Assembly (NCBI GenBank): GCA_964495615.1
Contig: CAZBVX010000016.1
Span: forward strand, 1-14,396
Direction: 5' to 3'
From: CAINDR01 sp964495615
GTDB taxonomy: Bacteria; Patescibacteriota; Patescibacteriia; Patescibacteriales; UBA12465
DNA length: 14,396 nt
In this document: piece after piece, positions 5,842-11,346 of the stretch
How the letters are laid out: each line of letters begins with the position of its first letter
Position numbering within the stretch: position 1 is the stretch's first letter
Position numbers and translations under genes: made by a program
Notes under the pieces: model-generated
Told to the model about the DNA's origin: nothing
Databases searched by the model: none
Seen by the model: only the letters and a program-made list of their open reading frames with translations

Positions 5842-5848
5842 CAACAAA
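5826..5848 (+). repeat. Right 23-bp direct repeat (attR-like)
   Basis: This copy is identical to 3795-3817 and is the distal border of the island. The next sequence (5852-5873) is a plain intrinsic terminator, which may be the terminator that originally followed tRNA-Ser before the island was inserted. The distance between the repeat starts is 2031 bp. Confidence 0.7.
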
Positions 5849-5851
5849 TTT

Positions 5852-5873
5852 AGCCCAGAATATGGGCTTTTTT
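5852..5873 (+). terminator. Intrinsic terminator at the right end of the island
   Basis: AGCCCA (5852-5857) pairs with TGGGCT (5863-5868) around GAATA, followed by T6. It is possibly the ancestral tRNA-Ser terminator displaced by about 2 kb. Confidence 0.75.
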
Positions 5874-5892
5874 GTTTATTTTTATTAAACTA

Positions 5893-5921
5893 TTGACAAA
5901 TATTAAATTTTATTATATAAT
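5893..5921 (+). promoter_or_regulatory. Perfect-consensus sigma70 promoter
   Basis: TTGACA (5893-5898), a 17-nt spacer and TATAAT (5916-5921) match consensus at all 12 positions. It drives the gene at 5968 with a leader of ~40 nt. Confidence 0.85.
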
Positions 5922-5967
5922 ACTTTTATCCAATAAATTGTAAATTAACAAACAAAATAAAGTAGAA

Positions 5968-6522
5968 ATGAAAAGAAATTTTTTATCAGAATTATTTTTT
6001 AGCCACAAGCGTTTTATGGCTAAAATGCAGTCAAAGCTAGAAGACCTAGAAAATATGTTGTTGTCTGTTGAAAAAATAGATAATAAAATCTGGGCAATCA
6101 TTAATCTTTTTCAAGTAATTTCTCAACTACAAGATGAGGGAGGATTTGATCAAGAAGTTGAAATTTTAAACAATCACAAAAGCAGAAAAACCGAAGAGCA
6201 TTTAATTGCTTTGCAAAACCTACAAAAACACATTCAAGCAGCCGGCAGAGATCTTTACGGCATGAATAGAACCCAAAAAGGAGAAAGAGTTTTTGCTGAC
6301 AAGGTTTTTCTAGGAGGTATTTTTGGCGTCTGGACAGATACAGCAAAATACTTCTTGGATAATAGAGAAAAATTAGAAAATGATTTTCCTGAAAATGTTA
6401 GTAAAAATTTGGAAAAACCAATTTCCACCTGGGGAATAATTCATGATTATCAATGTGGAAATTTTGTTAAAGAACACATCAATGGGCTTAAGAGGCAAAT
6501 TGCTGTTCTAAAAAAATTCTAA
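5968..6522 (+). CDS. Helical protein of unknown function (184 aa)
   Basis: I do not recognise this protein. It is mostly alpha-helical and charged, without a signal peptide or membrane segment. Residues about 18-60 have a heptad-like pattern that could form a coiled coil. A less polar patch lies around FLGGIFGVW (about 114-122), and the C-terminus is basic. It is monocistronic under a perfect-consensus promoter and ends in a strong terminator, so it is probably well expressed. Its leader just before the ATG (AACAAAATAAAGTAGAA) resembles that of the GT2 gene at 189. Both genes also lie directly downstream of a structured repeat with a tRNA-like end. Confidence 0.85.
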   Translation: MKRNFLSELFFSHKRFMAKMQSKLEDLENMLLSVEKIDNKIWAIINLFQVISQLQDEGGFDQEVEILNNHKSRKTEEHLIALQNLQKHIQAAGRDLYGMNRTQKGERVFADKVFLGGIFGVWTDTAKYFLDNREKLENDFPENVSKNLEKPISTWGIIHDYQCGNFVKEHINGLKRQIAVLKKF

Positions 6523-6535
6523 AATCAAATTAATT

Positions 6536-6565
6536 GGGAGAATTAAAACAAATTCTCCCTTTTTT
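6536..6565 (+). terminator. Intrinsic terminator
   Basis: GGGAGAATT (6536-6544) and AATTCTCCC (6551-6559) form a perfect 9-bp stem around AAAACA, followed by T6. Confidence 0.9.
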
Positions 6566-6573
6566 ATTTTCTA

Positions 6574-6602
6574 TTGACTAAATTAAAATTACCACTTATA
6601 TT
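6574..6602 (+). promoter_or_regulatory. Promoter for the Nudix gene
   Basis: TTGACT (6574-6579), a 17-nt spacer and TATATT (6597-6602). Transcription would start about 30 nt before the ATG at 6638. Confidence 0.75.
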
Positions 6603-6637
6603 ATATATGCGTTTTTTAACAATAAAAAAGTAAGCAA

Positions 6638-7039
6638 ATGGAGAAAAATCAAAAAAAAGAGAACAGCAAAGCGGTTTGTTTGGTTGCCTTGAGGGCCAAC
6701 AAAGTTTTGTTGATTCAAAAACAAAATGTTTGGATTTTGCCTGGAGGAATTCAAACAGCGGAAGAAAGCGATCTGGAATGTTTGACAAGAAATTTGTCTG
6801 AACAATTGCCTTGTGTTAGGGCAGGCAAATCAAAATTTTTCGGTGGCTTTTTTGGCCAATCTGCTTTCGGAGACCACAGCCTAGAAGCTGTAACCTATTA
6901 TGCGGAAATTTCTGGAGAGATTCTGCCTGGAGAAAATCTTTCTGCTCGTTGGTTTGACTACGAGGAATTAAAAAAAACCGCACTTTCAAAAATAACTCAA
7001 AAAGTCGTCAATTCTCTTAGAAAAGAAAAAAGACTTTAG
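6638..7039 (+). CDS. Nudix-fold protein with degenerate Nudix box
   Basis: The 133-aa length, the WILPGG lead-in (32-37) and the overall layout fit a Nudix hydrolase, a family that usually cleaves nucleoside diphosphates linked to another group. The Nudix box G-x5-E-x7-R-E-U-x-E-E-x-G-U reads G37, E43, R51, N52, L53, E55, Q56, P58. Two of the three metal-binding glutamates of MutT-type enzymes are therefore replaced (E to N52, E to Q56), and the late glycine is missing. The protein may be inactive, bind rather than cleave nucleotides, or use shifted residues. The gene is monocistronic, with its own promoter and the terminator at 7059-7086. The ATG at 6638 has only a weak upstream AGTAAG. Confidence 0.8.
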   Translation: MEKNQKKENSKAVCLVALRANKVLLIQKQNVWILPGGIQTAEESDLECLTRNLSEQLPCVRAGKSKFFGGFFGQSAFGDHSLEAVTYYAEISGEILPGENLSARWFDYEELKKTALSKITQKVVNSLRKEKRL

Positions 7040-7058
7040 TAATTTTACTCAAAAAACT

Positions 7059-7086
7059 AGGACTACCAACAGTAGTCCTTTTTTTT
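7059..7086 (+). terminator. Intrinsic terminator of the Nudix gene
   Basis: AGGACTAC (7059-7066) pairs with GTAGTCCT (7072-7079) around CAACA, followed by a run of T to 7086. Confidence 0.9.
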
Positions 7087-7089
7087 GTG

Positions 7090-7118
7090 TTGACGCTAGT
7101 TGGGGAATCCTGTATCAT
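7090..7118 (+). promoter_or_regulatory. Orphan plus-strand promoter-like sequence
   Basis: TTGACG (7090-7095), a 17-nt spacer and TATCAT (7113-7118) preceded by TG. No plus-strand gene follows. The next structure is a hairpin at 7154-7170 with a T-rich tail, so any transcript would be about 50-60 nt long with no ATG-started frame. Confidence 0.4.
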
Positions 7119-7146
7119 ACAGAAGGAAAAAAAATATTTATTAATT

Positions 7147-7170
7147 AAAAAAAGACGTTCCTAGGAACGC
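7147..7170 (-). terminator. Terminator of the hemerythrin gene, possibly bidirectional
   Basis: CGTTCCTAGGAACG (7156-7169) is a perfect 14-bp palindrome. On the minus strand it is followed by T7 (7153 to 7147), ten bases after the hemerythrin stop. On the plus strand it is followed by CCTTTTTCTTTT, so it can act both ways. Confidence 0.75.
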
Positions 7171-7179
7171 CTTTTTCTT

Positions 7180-7596
7180 TTATTTAATGCCTTTTTCTTT
7201 GAAGAGGGGAACATAGGCGCGGTCGGTGTTGTTGATATGCCAGACCCACCAATTTTTCAAAAATTCAGAAACATCAAAAAATATTTTTGGATCATTTTCT
7301 TTTTCATATTTCTGGCGCCATTCCACGATTTTTTCTCGATACTGGTTGTGGATTTTGATATGAGCTTCAGCGTCTTGATAACTGAAAAGATCAAAATATT
7401 TTTCTTCGGTCTGAAAATGATGATTGGCGTAATCATCAAGCTCTTGAATAATTTGATTAATTATTTCTTGCTCATGATGTTTTTTGCCTTGAAAAATTTC
7501 CGATAAATTATTGATAATCGCCAGAATTTTTTTGTGTTGTTCATCAATCTCACTGATTCCCAACGCAAACTCTTCTCGCCAGGGAATTAATTCCAT
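7180..7596 (-). CDS. Bacteriohemerythrin
   Basis: This is a four-helix-bundle protein that binds a non-haem di-iron centre and reversibly carries O2; in bacteria it is used for oxygen storage, delivery or sensing. All seven expected iron ligands are visible: H21 (IDEQH), H60 and E64 (HHFQTEE), H79 and H83 (HIKIH), H120 and D125 (HINNTD). At 138 aa it is a stand-alone hemerythrin of normal length with no fused signalling domain and no signal peptide, so it is cytosolic. An extended -10 promoter lies upstream and a palindromic terminator downstream. Presence of an O2-binding protein suggests exposure to at least low oxygen. Confidence 0.95.
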   Translation of the reverse strand: MELIPWREEFALGISEIDEQHKKILAIINNLSEIFQGKKHHEQEIINQIIQELDDYANHHFQTEEKYFDLFSYQDAEAHIKIHNQYREKIVEWRQKYEKENDPKIFFDVSEFLKNWWVWHINNTDRAYVPLFKEKGIK

Positions 7597-7624
7597 ATTT
7601 TTTTGATTAGTTAATTACCTTTTT

Positions 7625-7633
7625 AGTATAGCA
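7625..7633 (-). promoter_or_regulatory. Extended -10 promoter for hemerythrin
   Basis: On the minus strand this reads TGC-TATACT, matching the TGnTATAAT extended -10. I see no good -35. It is back to back with the promoter of the GH3 gene. Confidence 0.5.
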
Positions 7634-7647
7634 GAAAATCCAATTAC

Positions 7648-7676
7648 TTGGCTATTTTTTTAGCTTGCGGTATCAT
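7648..7676 (+). promoter_or_regulatory. Promoter for the GH3 gene
   Basis: TTGGCT (7648-7653), a 17-nt spacer and TATCAT (7671-7676) would start transcription near 7683, giving a very short leader before the ATG at 7696. Confidence 0.5.
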
Positions 7677-7695
7677 CTAGATATACATCAAAATT

Positions 7696-9225
7696 ATGCC
7701 TTTTATTAATTCTCTCATTTCTCTCGCCTTCAAATCTCGGTTGGAAGAAATAAACAATTTCAAAAATAATCCTTCGGCAGTTTCTCAGCGGATTTTTTTT
7801 GAGTTATTGAAAAAGGGAATGGCAACTTCTTGGGGTAAGGAACATGCTTATTCAGAAATTATCAAACAAAAAAATTTTTCTGAAGCCTATCGCCTATTCA
7901 AAAAACAAGTTCCGCTTTCCACTTATGATGATCTTCATCCCTGGATAAACAAAATTATTAAGGGAGAAAAAAATATTCTTTGGCCTGGCGAAACCAAATG
8001 GTTTGCCAAATCTTCCGGCACCACTAGCGACAAAAGCAAATTTATTCCGGTTACTGCTGAATCTTTGGAGACTTGCCATTATCAAGCCGGAAAAGATTTG
8101 GTGGCGCTTTATTTGGAAAATAATCCGAAATCAAATATTTGCGTCGGAAAAACCCTCAGTGTTGGCGGCACTTATCGCTCTGATGAAGAAAACAACAATA
8201 TTTTGTGCGGTGATCTTTCGGCTATTTTGATGGACAATCTGCCTTTTTTGGCTCGCCGCTTGCGAGTGCCGGATATTTCTGTGGCTCTCTTGGATGAATG
8301 GGAAGAAAAAATTGAAAGAATTTCCAAAGAAACAATCAAGGAAAATGTGGTTGCTTTGGCGGGAGTACCTTCTTGGACGCTAATTATTTTGCGCCGCATC
8401 TTGGAAATTACCGGCAAAAAAAATATTTTAGAAGTCTGGCCGAATTTGGAATTATTCATGCACGGCGGAGTAAGTTTTGCTCCTTATCGCGAACAGTTCA
8501 AAGAGCTGATTCCGAGCGAGAAGATGAATTATTGGGAAATCTATAACGCTTCTGAAGGTTTTCTGGCCATGAATGACCACTCAAATGCTGATGATTTATT
8601 ATTGCTTTTGAATTACGGTGTTTTTTATGAATTTATTCCCTTGGAAGAACTAGGTAAGAAAAATCCGGCAGCGTTCAGTGCGGCAGAAATTGAAATCGGC
8701 AAAAATTATGCTCTAGCTATTTCGACCAATGGCGGTTTGTGGCGTTATTTAATTGGCGACACCGTGGAAATTACTTCCGTGAAGCCAGTGCGAATCAAAA
8801 TCTCTGGCCGAACCAAACATTTTATTAATGTTTTCGGGGAAGAGCTGATGGTGGCTAATGCTGATCAGGCAATCAAAGAAGCTTGTGAAAAATGCGATGC
8901 TTCAGTTTGTGAATATACCGCGGCGCCGATTTTTATTTCCGAAAATCAGAAAGGCGGGCACGAATGGTTGATTGAATTTTCTCGTCCGCCAAAAGATTTG
9001 GCGCAATTTGCTGAATGTTTGGATGCAGCCCTGAAAAATGCTAATTCAGATTATGAGGCAAAAAGATATCAAGACTTAATTATTGATTTTCCAAAAATTC
9101 AAGCAGTGCGAAAAAATTTGTTTTATGATTGGCTGAAAGAAAAAGGAAAATTAGGCGGCCAGAACAAGGTGCCTCGCCTCTTTAATCGCCGAGACTATCT
9201 TGAAGAATTATTAAAATTCCAATGA
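7696..9225 (+). CDS. GH3-family acyl-adenylate-forming enzyme
   Basis: This 509-aa protein belongs to the GH3 branch of the adenylating superfamily. Plant members activate a carboxylic acid with ATP and join it to an amino acid; bacterial members have no established substrate. The phosphate-binding loop is SSGTTSDKSKFIPVT (106-120), the adenine/aryl motif is YNASEG (283-288), the ribose-binding Asp is in YLIGDTVE (351-358), and the hinge is in GRTKHFINVFGEEL (371-384). A C-terminal mobile domain follows. It appears full-length. It is cytosolic. It overlaps the secreted C39-like peptidase gene by ATGA, which suggests the two are co-produced. There is no Shine-Dalgarno before the ATG. Possible products are acyl-amino acids or amide-linked conjugates of the cell surface, but that is a guess. 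Confidence 0.92.
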   Translation: MPFINSLISLAFKSRLEEINNFKNNPSAVSQRIFFELLKKGMATSWGKEHAYSEIIKQKNFSEAYRLFKKQVPLSTYDDLHPWINKIIKGEKNILWPGETKWFAKSSGTTSDKSKFIPVTAESLETCHYQAGKDLVALYLENNPKSNICVGKTLSVGGTYRSDEENNNILCGDLSAILMDNLPFLARRLRVPDISVALLDEWEEKIERISKETIKENVVALAGVPSWTLIILRRILEITGKKNILEVWPNLELFMHGGVSFAPYREQFKELIPSEKMNYWEIYNASEGFLAMNDHSNADDLLLLLNYGVFYEFIPLEELGKKNPAAFSAAEIEIGKNYALAISTNGGLWRYLIGDTVEITSVKPVRIKISGRTKHFINVFGEELMVANADQAIKEACEKCDASVCEYTAAPIFISENQKGGHEWLIEFSRPPKDLAQFAECLDAALKNANSDYEAKRYQDLIIDFPKIQAVRKNLFYDWLKEKGKLGGQNKVPRLFNRRDYLEELLKFQ

Positions 9226-9848
9226 AAATAAATTTCAATAAACAAATCATGGTTTTTGCTCTGGCTATTTTGCCAGTGCCTTTTACTTCCCAAGCGCCGT
9301 TTGCCCAATGGTCTGATTCGCGCCAGCAAGATGGCTGCGAGGAGGCTGGAGCGATAATGGCGATGGCTTGGACTGAGGGCAAAAAAACGCTTAGCAAAGA
9401 AGAAGCAAAAAAGGCGATTATTGCAATTTCTGATTTTGAATTAAAAAATTATGGCGAATATCGCGATGTCTCTTTGGAAGATTTGCGCCAGTGGGTTTTT
9501 ATCGACTATTTCAAATACGACGAAAAGAAAGTTCGAGTAGTAAAAAACATTACCTTAGCTGATCTCAAAAAAGAATTAGCCAAAGGAAATCTGGTTTTGG
9601 TGCCGGCTGATGGCCGAGCTTTGAAAAATCCATATTTCACCGCCCCTGGGCCAGAAAGACATGTTTTGTTAATCAAAGGTTACGACCAAAAGAAAAAACA
9701 ATTTATCACCAATGATGCCGGGACTCGAAGAGGAGAAAATTATCGTTATTCAGAAAATGTTTTATTCAAAGCTATCCGCGCCTATCCAACCGGTTATCAT
9801 TTGCCGATAAAAAAAATAGAAAAGAAAATGTTGGTAATAGAAAAATAG
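9222..9848 (+). CDS. Secreted C39-like (papain-fold) cysteine peptidase
   Basis: A 208-aa protein with an N-terminal hydrophobic segment (about 9-24) that fits a signal peptide or anchor, followed by a Peptidase_C39_2-like domain. The catalytic residues are recognisable: C39 within QQDGCEEAGA, H147 within ERHVLLIKGYD, and N164/D165 within FITNDAGT. Such domains cleave peptides or act as amidases outside the cytoplasm; unlike the bacteriocin-exporter C39 domains, this one is free-standing and not fused to an ABC transporter. The ATG overlaps the GH3 stop by four bases, indicating translational coupling. A strong bidirectional terminator follows. The substrate is unknown; a link with a GH3 product (an amide bond made inside and cut outside) is conceivable but unsupported. 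Confidence 0.82.
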   Translation: MKINFNKQIMVFALAILPVPFTSQAPFAQWSDSRQQDGCEEAGAIMAMAWTEGKKTLSKEEAKKAIIAISDFELKNYGEYRDVSLEDLRQWVFIDYFKYDEKKVRVVKNITLADLKKELAKGNLVLVPADGRALKNPYFTAPGPERHVLLIKGYDQKKKQFITNDAGTRRGENYRYSENVLFKAIRAYPTGYHLPIKKIEKKMLVIEK

Positions 9849-9860
9849 TTTGGCCAATAA

Positions 9861-9894
9861 AAAAACACTCTCAGATTCCGTTGAGAGTGTTTTT
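9861..9894. terminator. Bidirectional terminator between convergent operons
   Basis: The 13-nt arms AAAAACACTCTCA (9861-9873) and TGAGAGTGTTTTT (9882-9894) pair perfectly around an 8-nt loop. A and T runs on either side let it work for the peptidase gene (+) and the redox operon (-). Confidence 0.9.
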
Positions 9895-9904
9895 TGTATT
9901 TTTA

Positions 9905-10438
9905 CTATTCAATGCAGCAATCAACCAATTTCTTGACCATTTCACCGAGCTTTCCGGCAAAGCCGGTCGCTTTTTTTTCGGTGTTGTTGATTGCTTCGTC
10001 ATCGATTTTTTTGATTCCCTCAGTATCCACCAGATTCATATTCAAGCCCCAGAAAAGGGAATAGAGCTCATAAGATTTTTTGAACATCTCTGCCGCTTCG
10101 TCTTCTTTTCCTCTCCCTTGGGCTTTTGTTCCCACTTCCATTAGGCGGTATGAGGCGGCTAGCAAGTGTTTGGAAATGCACCAGACTTCTCCTTCGTAAT
10201 CTTTGATGATTTTTTTGAGCAGCTCTTTGCGCATCGCGCGAACTTCGTTCAATAAGCGGTAGTATTTTTTATCGCCAGTTTTGGCGCCAGTGAAAAAGAA
10301 ATGCTCTTCAATACTGACCAGGTTCATGATGGCGATGCTGAGATCTTGGTCGGAGGAAAGATCAAGTTTGTGGTCCTTTTTCATTTCATCCGCTTTTTCA
10401 ATCAATTCGCTGATTTTTGCTAGTTTGTCTTTTTGCAT
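9905..10438 (-). CDS. Conserved CPR-type helical protein of unknown function (177 aa)
   Basis: This soluble, almost wholly helical protein resembles, from memory, an uncharacterised family common in CPR genomes. Conserved-looking blocks are DLSIAIMNLVSIEEH (32-46), KYYRLLNEVRAMRKELL (58-74) and EVWCISKHLLAASYR (84-98), followed by a TPR-like pair of helices (about 112-135). E44, E45, H46, C87 and H91 might be metal- or thiol-related, but there is no proof. A CC pair lies near the C-terminus (C174-C175). It is the last gene of a three-gene operon, four bases after the CPLC membrane protein, which suggests a role connected to that redox pair. No signal peptide is present, so it acts in the cytoplasm. 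Confidence 0.85.
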   Translation of the reverse strand: MQKDKLAKISELIEKADEMKKDHKLDLSSDQDLSIAIMNLVSIEEHFFFTGAKTGDKKYYRLLNEVRAMRKELLKKIIKDYEGEVWCISKHLLAASYRLMEVGTKAQGRGKEDEAAEMFKKSYELYSLFWGLNMNLVDTEGIKKIDDEAINNTEKKATGFAGKLGEMVKKLVDCCIE

Positions 10439-10442
10439 AAGC

Positions 10443-10958
10443 TTAATTTACTAATAAATAAAACAACAAATCAAGAATGGCTAAATTAATTACCGGCATG
10501 GCAACTTTCTGGAAAGGGAATTGAGCGTGTCCGTCATTTTTTTTCTTGATATTATTATACCAAAATTCAGAAAAAATAAAAACCAAAGTTCCCAAAAAAA
10601 TTCCCAAAGCTAGTTTGTCCAAACCAAACAAAGTTCGGCCAGCCTTACCAATCAGTCCTTGTGAAAATAAAGGAACAACAACTAATAAATAATACGCTAA
10701 AATAGTTAAAACGTTACGAATTTTCCAATGTTTTTGCCAAAGATTTTTTTTCTTGAACCAGTTAATATTCCACCAGGCAGTGGCGATCAGCATCGCGCCA
10801 ATCCAAGAGCCGGAAATAGTGTCATCAATTCCCAAATATTCGCTCAACCCCAAGCCGGCGCCAATTGCGACCACACAAAGCGGACAAACAGCTTGAACGG
10901 TACTAGGGATTAACAAAGCTGGCAAAACCAGGACTAATTTTTTTGTTGGTAATTTCAT
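10443..10958 (-). CDS. Polytopic membrane protein with CPLC motif, putative thiol-redox partner
   Basis: With the ATG at 10958 the protein has 171 aa. A longer frame begins at a TTG (10979) but would overlap the upstream gene, whereas the ATG gives a typical basic-hydrophobic N-terminus two bases after the previous stop. The first hydrophobic stretch (about 8-23) is followed at once by V-C25-P-L-C28 and the block GAGLGLSEYLGIDD (33-46). Further membrane segments lie at about 50-67, 82-99, 115-132 and 152-170. The CxxC at the membrane edge, next to a CPHC thioredoxin-like protein gene, suggests electron transfer to or from that protein, as DsbB or VKOR do for DsbA. I do not see a DsbB or VKOR signature beyond the CxxC, so this is an uncharacterised family to me. 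Confidence 0.85.
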   Translation of the reverse strand: MKLPTKKLVLVLPALLIPSTVQAVCPLCVVAIGAGLGLSEYLGIDDTISGSWIGAMLIATAWWNINWFKKKNLWQKHWKIRNVLTILAYYLLVVVPLFSQGLIGKAGRTLFGLDKLALGIFLGTLVFIFSEFWYNNIKKKNDGHAQFPFQKVAMPVINLAILDLLFYLLVN

Positions 10959-10960
10959 GA

Positions 10961-11296
10961 TTATTGTTGTTTGAACCAATTAATAATGTCTTGATCGCCG
11001 ATTAGACAGTTCTTGCCATCAAAAAGAAAAGGTACGCCGATGGAGGTGCTTTTTAAGCCGCAAGATCTGGCCTTGTTGTTCATTAAGGCAGCATTTTGTT
11101 TGTTGCGATAGACTTCCAAATGACGATATTTTACCTTGCTTGGATTTTCTTTCAAATATTCTTCAACATTTTGACAGTGTGGACAAACGTCACCATAGAA
11201 GAGAATGGTTTTTGGTTGGTTGGCAATTAAAATAATCAAAACAACCAAAATTGTTAGCGACAAAAACAAAGGCCAAAGTTTTTTCAGCTTTTTCAT
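10961..11296 (-). CDS. Membrane-anchored thioredoxin-like protein with CPHC motif
   Basis: This is a 111-aa single-domain protein with a basic N-terminus and one membrane segment (about 8-25), then a small thioredoxin/glutaredoxin fold facing outward. The active site is C38-P-H-C41, the dipeptide also found in DsbA, which favours an oxidising protein. The cis-proline loop is GVPF (87-90, P89). Additional cysteines C79 and C97 could form a structural disulfide or relay electrons. It is the first gene of the operon, with an extended -10 promoter, and is followed at once by the CPLC membrane protein. Together they probably form or shuffle disulfides in surface or secreted proteins. The direction of electron flow is not determinable from sequence. 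Confidence 0.9.
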   Translation of the reverse strand: MKKLKKLWPLFLSLTILVVLIILIANQPKTILFYGDVCPHCQNVEEYLKENPSKVKYRHLEVYRNKQNAALMNNKARSCGLKSTSIGVPFLFDGKNCLIGDQDIINWFKQQ

Positions 11297-11316
11297 AAAA
11301 TATTTATTACTTTTTT

Positions 11317-11346
11317 ATTATAACACAAGATATTTTAGAGTTCCAA
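11317..11346 (-). promoter_or_regulatory. Promoter for the thiol-redox operon
   Basis: On the minus strand TGT-TATAAT (extended -10, TATAAT at 11322 to 11317) lies 18 nt after TTGGAA (11346 to 11341). The -35 is inside the end of thrS. There is no clear terminator after thrS, so read-through from thrS is also possible. Confidence 0.6.

Noticed and set aside
3813..5848. Classical integron, IS element or prophage
   Set aside because: No integrase, transposase or phage gene is encoded, and there are no terminal inverted repeats of IS type. Only the cassette-like layout supports a mobile element.
6101..6346. Minus-strand open frame opposite the helical protein gene, and similar frames opposite thrS, GH3 and the methyltransferase
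   Set aside because: These are shadow frames with no promoter, RBS or recognisable domain; the plus or minus partner has clear coding features.
9881..10144. Plus-strand 87-aa frame
   Set aside because: It lies antisense to the conserved helical protein gene and begins inside the bidirectional terminator region.
10443..10979. Longer version of the CPLC membrane protein starting at 10979
   Set aside because: That start is TTG and overlaps the end of the thioredoxin-like gene. ATG at 10958 gives a proper signal-like N-terminus and 2-bp spacing.
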